A stretch of 64,000 nucleotides of DNA from RGIG1918 sp964570895 (GCA_964570895.1 CAZMZD010000002.1:310001-374000); one strand, 5' to 3'. Shown: positions 16,888 through 26,521, counted from the first letter of the stretch. Numbers and translations: made by a program. The notes: generated by a model not told the origin, from the letters alone.

Positions 16888-18405
16888 TTATGACAAACTT
16901 CTAAATTGTAGAGCTTGTGCAATGTGGCTTGCTCCAATATTATTTGAGCCTTCAAGGTCGGCTATTGTTCTTGAGATTTTTAAAATTCTGTCATAAGCTC
17001 TTCCTGAAAGGTTGAATTTTGAAATTGCCCCTTTTAACATTTGCTTTGAGGCTTCGTCAACGTTACAGAATTTGTTTATATATTTTGCGCTAAGTTCCGA
17101 ATTGGTGTGAATTTTTGAGCCCGCATATCTTTCTTCTTGTATTTTTCTTGCTTTTATAACTCGAGCGCGAATTGTGTTTGAGCTTTCTCGCTCTTCTTTT
17201 ATGTTGGTTAATTCTTCTTCAGTCAGTCTTGCGACATCAATTTGAAGGTCAATTCTATCAAGAAGCGGACCGGAGAGCTTGCCTTTGTATCTTTTAATTT
17301 GAAACTCGGAACAGGTACATCTTTTTTTGGAATCTCCATAATATCCGCAAGGGCAAGGGTTCATAGCGCCAAGCAAAATAAAGTTTGCAGGATATTTTAC
17401 ACTTCCTTGTGCGCGCGAAATTGTAACATCGCCATCTTCTAACGGTTGCCTTAAAACTTCAAGCACGGCGCGCGGAAATTCAACCATTTCGTCTAAAAAT
17501 AACACTCCCCTGTGAGCAAGGGTAATTTCACCAGGTTTTGGAGTTGAACCACCGCCAATAATTCCAACCGCGCTTGCGCTATGGTGCGGCGAGCGGAATG
17601 GCCTTGATGAAATTAATGGTTTTGAATTATCCAGCAAACCTGCTATTGAATAAATTTTTGTAAGTTCGACTGCTTCTTCTTTTGTGAGCGGCGGAAGAAT
17701 TGATGGGAAAGCTTTTGCAAGAAGGGTTTTTCCGCTCCCAGGGCTTCCGGACATTAAAATGTTGTGCCCGCCGGCTGCTGCAATTTCAAGAGCTTTTTTT
17801 GCGAGTACTTGCCCTTTAACATTTGCAAAATCAAACTCAAATTCTTCTTTTGCGTTTAAAAAATCTTCAATATTGTTTTTCTTTGTGGCAAGCGGAGCAG
17901 CATCTTTTAAATAGTCAACGACTTCTTTTAATTTTTTGGCGCCTAAAACTTCAACAGTGTCAACAAAACTTGCTTCAGTTAAATTTTCATAAGGAAGAAT
18001 AACTTTTTTAATTCCAAAATTATGAAGTGACGAAACAATTGCAAGAGTGCCGTTTATCGGGCGCAAATTGCCATCAAGAGAAAGCTCGCCAAGAAACGCA
18101 ATTTCTTTGCAATCATTCTCAAAAACCTCTTCTTTTTGGAGAATGCCAATTGCCATTGCAAGGTCAAGGCTTGTGCCTTCTTTTTTAAGGTCAGCAGGTG
18201 CAAGGTTTATGACCACTTTAGTTTGCGGAAAATGGTAGCCTGAGTTTTTAATTGCAAGCTTAATGCGCTCTTTTGCTTCGCTCACTGCGGCATCCGGCAA
18301 ACCTACGATTGAAATTTGCGGAATTGAATTAACCGTGTCAATTTCAGCTTCGATTTTATATGTTTCCAGCCCAACAACTGTTGCAGATGTGATTTTTACT
18401 ACCAT
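16888..18405 (-). CDS. comM: YifB/ComM family Mg-chelatase-like AAA+ ATPase
   Basis: 505 residues, normal for the family. An N-terminal Lon-like domain (ISIVGLPDAAVSEAKERI; TSLDLAMAIGIL) is followed by an AAA+ module with Walker A SGSPGSGKTLLAK (about residues 220), Walker B GVLFLDEM, and a Cys-rich zinc-like segment (NPCPCGYYGD...CTC). ComM is a hexameric helicase that promotes branch migration during natural transformation in proteobacteria; homologues in other phyla are less studied. It is the first gene left of the unrelated nucleotidase-like gene and sits 113 bases upstream of the flagellar run. Confidence 0.93.
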   Translation of the reverse strand: MVVKITSATVVGLETYKIEAEIDTVNSIPQISIVGLPDAAVSEAKERIKLAIKNSGYHFPQTKVVINLAPADLKKEGTSLDLAMAIGILQKEEVFENDCKEIAFLGELSLDGNLRPINGTLAIVSSLHNFGIKKVILPYENLTEASFVDTVEVLGAKKLKEVVDYLKDAAPLATKKNNIEDFLNAKEEFEFDFANVKGQVLAKKALEIAAAGGHNILMSGSPGSGKTLLAKAFPSILPPLTKEEAVELTKIYSIAGLLDNSKPLISSRPFRSPHHSASAVGIIGGGSTPKPGEITLAHRGVLFLDEMVEFPRAVLEVLRQPLEDGDVTISRAQGSVKYPANFILLGAMNPCPCGYYGDSKKRCTCSEFQIKRYKGKLSGPLLDRIDLQIDVARLTEEELTNIKEERESSNTIRARVIKARKIQEERYAGSKIHTNSELSAKYINKFCNVDEASKQMLKGAISKFNLSGRAYDRILKISRTIADLEGSNNIGASHIAQALQFRSLS

Positions 18406-18497
18406 AGGAAAATTATAACATAAAATTTTCGCCGACGAATAGACATAATGTTAAACTTTGTAACGTTTGGCTTATAAATGCAATCAATTCTACGGAA

Positions 18498-20117
18498 TTA
18501 ATAGAGTAAATATGCTGTGTGCTTTGCGGGTATGACATATACATTATTCATAATTGATGTTTCGTAATTTTTTTGCGGATTTTTTTCTAAATTCTTTAAA
18601 CTTTTAATTACCATTTCGCGTGTTTTAAGAGTTCCGTACGGTTCTTTTTGTGCCAGATTTTTAAAATAAGCAAGAGCAGGACGCCCTCCGTTTGCGATAT
18701 AGCTGCAAGTTGCAATTGAGAATGTTTTTTTGGTGTCTTTTGGTTTTCCATCTTTATCAAGCAACTCAACCCATTTATTATTTTCTTTGATGTATATTTG
18801 CGCAACTTTGTTATCATCTTCGGTAATTTTTCTATCAATTTTTAAGTTGGATGAATATTCAAGGAAATTAGGATTTTTTTCGCCCTCGTTTTGCCCTGCA
18901 AGAGAAATTTCAAAAATGTTTTTTAAATCTTCAGTCGTAACATTTTTTATTTTGTAAACCTCTTTGTCAACATTTACCACATCGCATACATTATAGAAAG
19001 TAATAGCCTTGCCTTTTTGCGGTAATTTTTCTCTAAAATCTTGCGTTAGCATTATGCCGATATCAGAATTTGTCGCCTCTTTTATTGAATTTGCCATAAA
19101 AGTTCCAAGCTGCGTTGGTGCAGAATATTCAAAATTGTATTCATCCCTTGTTTTGAAAGTGTGTTGTGATTTTGCAACAACTTTGTTTAATTCTTGCTTT
19201 TTATCAAGAGTATCCTGATAAACTTGGCTAACGGCCAAAGGGTTGCTTATGTTGATGTTTGAAATAACTGATGGGTTTTTGGTTAATGGTGCGTAATTGT
19301 AATTATAACGGTTGCTTTCAAAATCAAGTTTTGGAAACTCAAAACCGTTTTTTGTGCGCTGAACTTCATAAGCGCATTTTCCGCAAGGGGCAGGGTAGAG
19401 CACCCTTGTTTCGCCGTGTTTGAAATCTTCAATGCTGTGCGGATGTCCGCCAGACACAAATTTAATGTTTTCTATTTCTAAATCATCTTTTGCATAGTCA
19501 AGAATTTCATTTACATATTCATTGTTCACATGCGTCATAAGCAAAATTTCATCTGGCTTTTCTTTTTCAATTGCAGGTTTGATTGTGTTTTTTAAAATAT
19601 CTTTAATGGAAGCCATATTGTCTTCTTTTTGATTTTTTCTTTTTGTTTCCGTAAAGCCTGTGATTAATATTTTCTTCTTTTGCTCGTTAACAATATCTTC
19701 AACTATAATATATGGCTTTATAAAATCTTTAATTTCTTCCGAGTTTTCAAACATACTATAAGCTGTTGCGTTAACTATATTAATGCCATTTTTGCTAAAC
19801 CTTTTTAAAATATCGGCGCCATCTTTGCCGTTTACGTCTTTTTTCATGAGCTTTCCTTCAAGCTCAACATTTCCAAGGTTGAAAATAAGATTGATTTTAG
19901 GATTATTTTTATGAAAATTTAGGTATATTTCAGCTTGTTGTTCTAAAGAAAAAATGTCCCCTAGAAAATCGCCACAATCGAGCAAAAACACCGGTTCTTT
20001 GCTTCTATTCGCCCTTTTTTCAACTTCCGTTAAAACGCCGGCTGTCATAGGAAGTCTGCCATGGGAATCTGAAACAGTGTAAAAAGTGCCTTTAAAACTT
20101 AATGGGTTAATGTGCAT
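18498..20117 (-). CDS. 5'-nucleotidase/UshA-like metallophosphoesterase, partly degenerate
   Basis: 539 residues. The N-terminal calcineurin-like domain shows a DxH pair (D17, H19), DCGDF (47-51), GNVE (82-85), LMTH and GGHPH. In the 5'-nucleotidase family the third motif is GNHE; here the His is Val. The C-terminal 5'-nucleotidase domain is recognisable (APTQLGTFMANSIKEAT; NVTTEDLKNIFE) but also altered. There is no signal peptide although UshA-type enzymes are exported; instead it begins MHINPLSFKG, a short N-terminal tag resembling one in the large protease-like gene at 22135. Activity on nucleotides is therefore uncertain. Confidence 0.75.
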   Translation of the reverse strand: MHINPLSFKGTFYTVSDSHGRLPMTAGVLTEVEKRANRSKEPVFLLDCGDFLGDIFSLEQQAEIYLNFHKNNPKINLIFNLGNVELEGKLMKKDVNGKDGADILKRFSKNGINIVNATAYSMFENSEEIKDFIKPYIIVEDIVNEQKKKILITGFTETKRKNQKEDNMASIKDILKNTIKPAIEKEKPDEILLMTHVNNEYVNEILDYAKDDLEIENIKFVSGGHPHSIEDFKHGETRVLYPAPCGKCAYEVQRTKNGFEFPKLDFESNRYNYNYAPLTKNPSVISNINISNPLAVSQVYQDTLDKKQELNKVVAKSQHTFKTRDEYNFEYSAPTQLGTFMANSIKEATNSDIGIMLTQDFREKLPQKGKAITFYNVCDVVNVDKEVYKIKNVTTEDLKNIFEISLAGQNEGEKNPNFLEYSSNLKIDRKITEDDNKVAQIYIKENNKWVELLDKDGKPKDTKKTFSIATCSYIANGGRPALAYFKNLAQKEPYGTLKTREMVIKSLKNLEKNPQKNYETSIMNNVYVIPAKHTAYLLY

Positions 20118-20226
20118 AAATAGCTTTCAAAAGTTACATTATATGAAAAACAGTAAAAAAAATTTTTTGCTCAAAGTGTTGAATTTTTAAAACGAAGCGC
20201 TGCGTATAAATGCGCCCTGCAGCTTT

Positions 20227-20248
20227 GTCAGGCAGTGCCTGACCTACG
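20227..20248. repeat. REP-like hairpin GTCAGGC...GCCTGAC
   Basis: GTCAGGC and GCCTGAC pair around a 3-base loop and are followed by CTACG. A near-identical unit is at 37609-37630. A TGCGTATAAA-GCGCCC unit just before it also recurs near 37695. The rest of the gap 20118-20563, apart from tRNA-Gln, shows only AT-rich sequence and a CTAAGTA/TACTTAG hairpin near 20482-20500. Confidence 0.55.
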
Positions 20249-20307
20249 TGCTTGAGAGAATACTTAATTAAATTGCAGATAAAAATTTATCTACAATTTA
20301 ATTAAAA

Positions 20308-20378
20308 CTCCCGAAGATGGATTCGAACCACCGTTAGAAGAGCCAGAATCTTCCGTCCTGCCACTAGACGATTCGGGA
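20308..20378 (-). tRNA. tRNA-Gln (CTG)
   Basis: Read on the minus strand it folds as a 71-nt cloverleaf: acceptor TCCCGAA/TTCGGGA with a weak first U-A pair (normal for tRNA-Gln) and discriminator G; D arm GTC...GAC; anticodon stem GAAGA/TCTTC with loop TTCTGGC giving anticodon CTG; T arm with TTCGAAT. CCA is not encoded and must be added enzymatically. Confidence 0.93.
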
Positions 20379-20563
20379 ATATACTACAATTATAAAATAA
20401 AATTTACATTTTGGCATGAGTTATTTTGTTTTTTGTTTTTCTTTTGCAAACTTTAGGGATTAAAAAAAATAGGTATTTTTATCTAAGTACTTTTACTTAG
20501 AGAAAAAATAAATAAAAGCCTTAATAATGTTTGTTGAAATGAGTGCAAATGGGAAAACATTAA

Positions 20564-21424
20564 ATGAATGAATATAATAATATAATTGAAAAAATATCAA
20601 GTCTTCAAAAGCAAATAATGAAAAATTACAACAACCCTGTACTTAAAAATTCTGCAAAAAATAAATTGCTTCAAAAATATAATCAGCTTGAAGTTTTAGG
20701 TAAATCTATTTTTCGACATAAAACACTTTTGCAAAACGGTTTACTTACTGAACAGGACAAAAAATATATTTCAAATATGGTTTTGAAATGTGGAATAAGT
20801 AATTATAAATATGTTTGGCATAGTGAAAACTCAAACAAGACTTGCAGAGAGTGCGCCTCTCTTGATGGAAAGGTATATAATTTTCAAGATGAAATTCCTG
20901 AACACATACATCCTAATTGTAGATGCTGGGTGGGAATTATAGACAATAAAACAAGTAAGCAGGGTAATGAAGAGATTAAAAATGTGTATCCTCAGGAAAA
21001 ACCCGAAAACAAAACAAAGGATTGGATTATGCCTTGTAAGGGTGTGATATCAAGTAAATATGGTTTGCGGAGTGCCCCTAAAAATGGCGCAAGCAGCAAT
21101 CATAATGGCTGGGATATCAAATGTCCAGTAGGAACTCCTGTTGTTGCAATAAATGATGGAACAGTGATTGCAGCTGGAGTTGCAAATGGATATGGACAAT
21201 ATGTTGTGATTGATCATGGAGTGATTAACGGGACCCAAGTAACAAGTGAATACGGGCATATATCATCTTGGAATGTAAAAGTAGGACAAAGGGTGTCAAA
21301 AGGTGAAGAAATCGCAAAATCAGGCAATTCCGGCATTTCAACTGGTCCACATTTACATATAACAATAAGGCATGGAAAGTATCGTGGCGTATCAGTTGAT
21401 CCTTCAAAATATTTGGATTATTAA
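20564..21424 (+). CDS. Phage minor-head-like zinc motif fused to M23 metallopeptidase
   Basis: 286 residues. Residues 80-125 carry C94xxC97 ... LDGK ... H116PNC119RC121, the pattern seen at the C-terminus of phage minor head (SPP1 gp7/Mu gpF-like) proteins. Residues 155-285 are an M23 (LytM/LasA type) peptidase: HNGWD (H180, D184), GYGQYVVIDHG, EYGHIS, and STGPHLHI (H263, H265), so the zinc ligands look complete. It likely cleaves peptidoglycan cross-bridges. The N-terminus is helical with no signal peptide. The two parts together suggest a phage-derived or effector protein carrying a wall hydrolase. It overlaps the end of the convergent gene by 4 bases. Confidence 0.8.
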   Translation: MNEYNNIIEKISSLQKQIMKNYNNPVLKNSAKNKLLQKYNQLEVLGKSIFRHKTLLQNGLLTEQDKKYISNMVLKCGISNYKYVWHSENSNKTCRECASLDGKVYNFQDEIPEHIHPNCRCWVGIIDNKTSKQGNEEIKNVYPQEKPENKTKDWIMPCKGVISSKYGLRSAPKNGASSNHNGWDIKCPVGTPVVAINDGTVIAAGVANGYGQYVVIDHGVINGTQVTSEYGHISSWNVKVGQRVSKGEEIAKSGNSGISTGPHLHITIRHGKYRGVSVDPSKYLDY

Positions 21425-21963
21425 TTGCTTCTCGCTCGCTCAACTTGTATACAATATTTTTTTACGATGGCTATTTTTTTGTCGGCATATTCTGTTATGT
21501 TTACCAGCTTTTTTGTATCAATATTGTTATCTGTAAAATATGGATATAGGTAATCTTTGTAGGTGGCAGAATTATCTGTTGCAAACGGTTCGAACTCTGT
21601 GTTTAAGTATTTTTCTTGCGTAATTTGCATAATTTTTGTATACAAATCCAAATCCGCAGACGGAATGCGCAACTCAGCAATTAAACCCAAATTCATATAT
21701 TCTTGATTGATATAATTGTCTTTAGATATATTGTTATTCAATAATTTGTTTTTTAATTCTTCTGCTTCTTTGGTGTAGTTATCAATTTTCTTGATAACAA
21801 GAGGATAATTATTATTTATAATTTCTTCTACTTCGTTTTTATATTGAGTCTTTAAGGATTTTGGTATTAAATTATTTTGTCGGGTATTTTTGTTTGATTT
21901 TAAGTAAACAAAAAAAGAACAAAAAATAAGAACTAAAAATAAAAATATCAATATTCTTTTCAT
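21421..21963 (-). CDS. Hypothetical membrane-anchored protein
   Basis: 180 residues. It has one N-terminal hydrophobic helix (residues about 4-21, after MKR) that may be an uncleaved anchor or signal peptide, then a Lys/Asn-rich, probably helical exported domain. No family is recognised. It ends convergently against the M23 fusion gene with a 4-base overlap. A link between the two (for example a wall hydrolase and a membrane protein limiting it) is possible but the genes are not co-directional, so this is only a guess. Confidence 0.6.
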   Translation of the reverse strand: MKRILIFLFLVLIFCSFFVYLKSNKNTRQNNLIPKSLKTQYKNEVEEIINNNYPLVIKKIDNYTKEAEELKNKLLNNNISKDNYINQEYMNLGLIAELRIPSADLDLYTKIMQITQEKYLNTEFEPFATDNSATYKDYLYPYFTDNNIDTKKLVNITEYADKKIAIVKKYCIQVERARSN

Positions 21964-22134
21964 ATAGCAATTTTAACACATTTTGAAATTAGTTGAAAAT
22001 TGCCTTTTGGGTTTTAACAAATGCTTTAATATCATTTCAAAATGTAACAAAAATTTAAGATGGAATTATCCAACTAGCAAAAATTTTTAACTTCATGATT
22101 TGTACGTCTAAACACATTGTGAGGAAAATGTTAG

Positions 22135-25100
22135 ATGAAGATTAATCCGATTAGCACTAATTTAGTGCAAAAAACAAAAACTGTTGGGAAAGTTGTTAAT
22201 AACAAGGTGGAAAACCCAATTGTGCAAAATAATTTAGTTTTGCCAAATGATTATACAAAACTTGCTTTTGCTTCAAGCAATTTAAGTTTTACGGGCAACA
22301 GACAAGTAAGAAACATGAAAGCTAATTTCACTGCGGAAGCCCAAGATTTATATGCAACAACGCAAAATTTTGCAAAAAGTATTGGCGCAAAAGAAATTGA
22401 AACTTGGCATTTCTACTACAATTCTCTTCTTGCCGTAAAAAATTATATCCAAGAACTTGACGAAGGAAGAGCAAACTACGACCAAGAAACTCGTTTGAAA
22501 TTGCCGTTTGAGCTTGAAGCTATGGTGGCTGAAAATTGCACTGCTTTATCAAATGAAAAATCAAGAGCAAAAATAGCCGAAGTCATTGATAAGCATATTG
22601 AAATAATGCAAAAAGACTTCATCCAAGAAGAAATCAACAAGCCTCAAAGCAAAATCAAGGCGCCTGTTTTATCTAAGCCGACATTTTCTGAAGAATGCGC
22701 GGATGATTTGACTGAAACATACGAATTAATGGCAAGTCAAATGGATTCTGATACTTATTATGACTCATTCTTTTTCTCAACTGCATACAACGCAAAAGAT
22801 AAAAAATTAACAAAAGAAGCGTGGAATTTAGTTTTTGACCTTCAAAACGCTCTAATGGTTGATGATGTTGACAAGAAAAAGAAAAATCACTTGCGTTTTT
22901 ATGACGAAAAAGCTGATGTTATCTGGAAAAATTTAAGCCTTAGAAATGACGCAATTTGTTTGTATCCGTCAGATGATACTGCGTCTTCTCAATATTTAAC
23001 TTCAAGTTTTATAAATTTAGTGAACAAGCCAAATCAATCTTACAAGGGCATTGATCCTAAAAATACAAATATTGTGCTTTTGAACAAATATGCAACTTTT
23101 GATTATTTGAACAACGCGGTTAAAAAAGCAAAACATGACCCTGAAAACAACGGAAAAACAACGGTATTTATTGCTGATATAATGGATTTGTTTAAGCCAT
23201 CAAACGGTCAATTAACCGAAGCTGATGTTAACACTTTGATAAACGAAGCAAATAGCAAAGAAGGCGACAACAGAAACGTAAGACTTGTTCTTACAATGAC
23301 TCCTGAAGTTTATTATGCAAACACTCAAAAGGGCGCAGGGCTTGCAAACATTTTCTCTAAATATGCCGTGCAAACACTCCCTTCATTAAATGCGTCAGAT
23401 GCTATTGCATTTTTGACTGATGAAAATGGTATGAAATTCGTTCAAAACGAAGCAAAAGGCGAATTTTCAAAAGAAGTTATAACAAAAGCTGTTGAATTAA
23501 CAGCGCAAGACGGCGGAAATTATCCTGATAAAGCGATAAATTTATTGTCCGGCGCAAAAAAATATTATATTGATAAAGATGAAATCACAACAAAAGATTT
23601 AGAAACTTTTGTTGCCGAAACAAAAAAATTAAGCGAAACATCCGGCGTTGGCGATGATATAAAAGTGGTTTACGACACAGGAAAAAGGCTTAGTGACATC
23701 GTCGGAAGCCCAATGACACGCGCTGATGCGGAAGCAATTGTTAATCAAATCAAAACAAGAACAATCGGCACAAAAGGAATTAGTGCATATTTAGATAACG
23801 GCACATCATACGGCGGCGGAAGAAGACACACTGCAGAAGCAATCGCAGGCGAAGCCGGAATTCCAATGATAACAATTAACGCTCAAGATTTTGCTATTAA
23901 AGACATTGATATGTTATCTCAAAATGCTGATTTATCTGAAATGAAAATCAGAAAAATCGTTTCTCTTGCAAAAGCTCAAGCGGAAGCAAACCCTAATAAA
24001 ACTGCGATGATATTCATTGAAAACTTTGATAATTTTGCAGCGAACCCGATGTATGGCGTTTCTTCAATTTATGAGCAAAAAGCGTTCTCGCAATTGTTAT
24101 CTGAAATGGAAAATGCAAGGAAAAATGATGATGTAAACTTGGTTGTTGTGGGTTCTGTTAATATGCCTGAAGTGATTGATATGAACATCATGAAGCCATA
24201 CAAATTCCTTGACTCAATCATTGTTTTCCCGCCTCAAGATACAAACGAAAGACAAGATGTTCTTAATTACTATGTAAACAAATTAAATATTGAAGTTGAA
24301 GGCGAAACAGACGAAGAAAAACAAAAAGTTATTAACGATTTAGCTGAAACAACAAGAGGTTTCACGGTTGTTGATTTAATTTATTTGCTTGAAACTTCAA
24401 AAAGCGTTGTGGCTGAAAGAGGTAAAGATAAAATCGGCTCTGCTGATTTTGTTGAAGCATATTTAAGAACAACATCAGGAAGGCCAAACTTGGCATATAT
24501 TCCTGAAGCAAGAAAGAAAATCGTGACATCGCACGAAGCAGGGCACGCACTCACTTTGCAATTAATGTATGAAATTGCCGAAAAACAAGGTATTGCTTGG
24601 CACCTTCCAAATAAAGTGAACTTCATAACGCTTGACCCAAGAGCTAACTACGGCGGCGCAATGTATCCTAAAGGCTCTGAAAATGAAGAATTGAGCTTTG
24701 AAGCTATGATTGCTGAGATGATATGCACATACGGCGGTCATGCTTCTGAAAATGTGCTATACAACATGTCCGGTTCATGGGGCATTACAGGCGATATGGA
24801 ACAAGCGGAATCCCTTGCAAGAATTGCTGTTTTAGATATGGGCATGGGGCCTAAAACAGGCGTTAGGCACGTAAGAAGAAACGCTCTTGGCGCGCCTGAT
24901 GTTTCAAATGAAAAAATGCGCGATATCGAAGCAGACTGCGATGCGTTCCACAAAGGTGCAAAAAATATTGCAGATGAAATGATTAGTGTATACAAAGGCT
25001 TTGTTGAAGAATTCACAGAAAAACACTTTAGCAAAGTGGGAACAGGGGAATGCCTCGTTTCGTCTGAAGAATTTATCAATGAATTAAATGCTTGGAGAGA

Positions 25101-25200
25101 AGCTCAACCAAAAGAAAAACAAGAAGAAATAAAAGCTCTTGAAAAAGAAGTGCTCTCTGATATTGAAAAATTAAAAACAGGGGAATATATTAAAAGATAA
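22135..25200 (+). CDS. FtsH-like M41 metallopeptidase with degenerate AAA+ ATPase
   Basis: 1021 residues, much longer than FtsH (~640). The C-terminal domain is an M41 peptidase: TSHEAGHALTLQ (H800-H804) and ITGDMEQAESLARI, which supplies the third zinc-ligand Asp near 887. Before it lies an AAA+ domain aligned to FtsH (EAIAGEAGIPMITINAQDF), but Walker A GPPGTGKT is replaced by DNGTSYGGGRR (about 553-563) and Walker B reads MIFIENFD instead of IFIDEID. ATP binding is therefore doubtful. There is no N-terminal membrane helix; the first 520 residues match no family I know, apart from a short LSFTGN tag near residue 50. It may be a soluble, ATP-independent protease or a scaffold. The GAGG near 22121 supports the start. 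Confidence 0.85.
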   Translation: MKINPISTNLVQKTKTVGKVVNNKVENPIVQNNLVLPNDYTKLAFASSNLSFTGNRQVRNMKANFTAEAQDLYATTQNFAKSIGAKEIETWHFYYNSLLAVKNYIQELDEGRANYDQETRLKLPFELEAMVAENCTALSNEKSRAKIAEVIDKHIEIMQKDFIQEEINKPQSKIKAPVLSKPTFSEECADDLTETYELMASQMDSDTYYDSFFFSTAYNAKDKKLTKEAWNLVFDLQNALMVDDVDKKKKNHLRFYDEKADVIWKNLSLRNDAICLYPSDDTASSQYLTSSFINLVNKPNQSYKGIDPKNTNIVLLNKYATFDYLNNAVKKAKHDPENNGKTTVFIADIMDLFKPSNGQLTEADVNTLINEANSKEGDNRNVRLVLTMTPEVYYANTQKGAGLANIFSKYAVQTLPSLNASDAIAFLTDENGMKFVQNEAKGEFSKEVITKAVELTAQDGGNYPDKAINLLSGAKKYYIDKDEITTKDLETFVAETKKLSETSGVGDDIKVVYDTGKRLSDIVGSPMTRADAEAIVNQIKTRTIGTKGISAYLDNGTSYGGGRRHTAEAIAGEAGIPMITINAQDFAIKDIDMLSQNADLSEMKIRKIVSLAKAQAEANPNKTAMIFIENFDNFAANPMYGVSSIYEQKAFSQLLSEMENARKNDDVNLVVVGSVNMPEVIDMNIMKPYKFLDSIIVFPPQDTNERQDVLNYYVNKLNIEVEGETDEEKQKVINDLAETTRGFTVVDLIYLLETSKSVVAERGKDKIGSADFVEAYLRTTSGRPNLAYIPEARKKIVTSHEAGHALTLQLMYEIAEKQGIAWHLPNKVNFITLDPRANYGGAMYPKGSENEELSFEAMIAEMICTYGGHASENVLYNMSGSWGITGDMEQAESLARIAVLDMGMGPKTGVRHVRRNALGAPDVSNEKMRDIEADCDAFHKGAKNIADEMISVYKGFVEEFTEKHFSKVGTGECLVSSEEFINELNAWREAQPKEKQEEIKALEKEVLSDIEKLKTGEYIKR

Positions 25201-25220
25201 TTTTAATATATTTAGTCAGA

Positions 25221-25261
25221 TTGAAGCAAAAAAGCGCACTTTGTGCGCTTTTTTGCTTCAA
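25221..25261 (+). terminator. Strong intrinsic terminator after the M41 gene
   Basis: A near-perfect 41-base palindrome with central GCGCAC/GTGCGC stem and TTT loop; the GC part is followed by TTTTTT. It can work in both directions. Confidence 0.9.
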
Positions 25262-25390
25262 TATGCATTAAGTTAGTAAAAATAATTCCAAACGCATAGT
25301 ATTTATAGATGATTTAATTGTATTGCCAAGTTAAAAAATGTATAATAAGCGTGTTGATTGGTTAAGTTTAGTTTTATGAAAGGTTTGAAC

Positions 25391-26521
25391 ATGAGCGATA
25401 GTTACACAAAAACCACGAGAACTTCGTATTCAGATAATATTAAAAATTCAATTGGTGGCATGGTTGTTGGGGTAATGTTATTTATTGTATCATTCATTCT
25501 GCTTTGGTGGAATGAAGGAAATAGCGTTCGTTTAATGCAACAAGAGGATTTTATTAAGAAAAATGCGATAGTTGTGAGCTCTCAAACAGTTAACAGAAGC
25601 AATGATTTTAAATTGATTGCGACAAACGGAAAAGTTCAAACAAATGAAATATTGTTTGATGGAATAATATCAATGAAAAAGGCGTTGAAGTTGGTGAGAA
25701 CCGTTGAAATGTATCAATGGGTTGAGGAAAAACATACCCATAAAAAAGATAATGTTGGTGGAAGCACAACAACTACTACGACGTATACTTACAAGAAAAA
25801 GTGGGACAGCAAAGAACATAGTTCCAGCGGCTTTGAAAAAAGAGGATATGACAATCCAGCGTTTCCTCTTAAGTCAAAAACCGTGAGTGCCCGCCAAGCA
25901 ACAATGGGCGGATTTGAAATTTTTGAAAATCAAACCTCGCGCATTCAAAATTATCGCGATGTTGAAACACTTAGGCCGCTAAACGGTTATAAAATCATAG
26001 GAAACTATTATTACAAAGGTAAAAGCCTTTCTATGCCGGAAATTGGTGATATAAGAATTTCGTATAAGTTTGTTCCTTCAGGCTCTAGCGTTTCAATAGT
26101 TGGCATGCAAAATGAAGATAATACAATTGCCCCAAAGATGACAAATAGTGGTTCTGTTTATCTTCAATATGATGGCGTTTTAAGCTTAGATGAAATGTTA
26201 GCTAAATTTAAGAAAACAAACACTATGACAACTTTTATAGCAAGGTTTTTAGGCTTTCTTTTAATGTATGGCGGTATGACTTTATTTGTGAAGCCAATTG
26301 TCGCAGTTTCTAAATTTATACCAATTTTGGCAAATGTTATTGAGTTTACATCTTCTTTAATGTTGGCAATAGTTGCTTTTGTCCTCTCGCTTATCACAAT
26401 TGCAATTGCTTGGCTTGCATATAGGCCGGTGTTAACAATAATTTTGTTATGCGTTGCGGGAATTATAATCCAACAATTAAAGCAACATATACAAAATAAA
26501 AAATTTCAAATGCAGGGTTAG
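25391..26521 (+). CDS. TMEM43 family membrane protein
   Basis: 376 residues from the ATG at 25391, which has AAAGG seven bases upstream; longer frames add only 5 or 11 residues. Family features are the N-terminal membrane helix followed by WWNEGNSVR (about 35-45), a large extracytoplasmic domain, and a cluster of three or four membrane helices at the end (about 285-370). TMEM43 proteins occur in animals and scattered bacteria; the bacterial role is unknown. A Thr-rich run (GGSTTTTTTYTYKKK) sits in the soluble domain. The gene stands alone between a terminator and a REP-rich region. Confidence 0.8.
   Translation: MSDSYTKTTRTSYSDNIKNSIGGMVVGVMLFIVSFILLWWNEGNSVRLMQQEDFIKKNAIVVSSQTVNRSNDFKLIATNGKVQTNEILFDGIISMKKALKLVRTVEMYQWVEEKHTHKKDNVGGSTTTTTTYTYKKKWDSKEHSSSGFEKRGYDNPAFPLKSKTVSARQATMGGFEIFENQTSRIQNYRDVETLRPLNGYKIIGNYYYKGKSLSMPEIGDIRISYKFVPSGSSVSIVGMQNEDNTIAPKMTNSGSVYLQYDGVLSLDEMLAKFKKTNTMTTFIARFLGFLLMYGGMTLFVKPIVAVSKFIPILANVIEFTSSLMLAIVAFVLSLITIAIAWLAYRPVLTIILLCVAGIIIQQLKQHIQNKKFQMQG

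Noticed and set aside
20482..20500. CTAAGTA/TACTTAG hairpin as a terminator
   Set aside because: No gene ends nearby in either direction with correct spacing; it is left as an unexplained stem.
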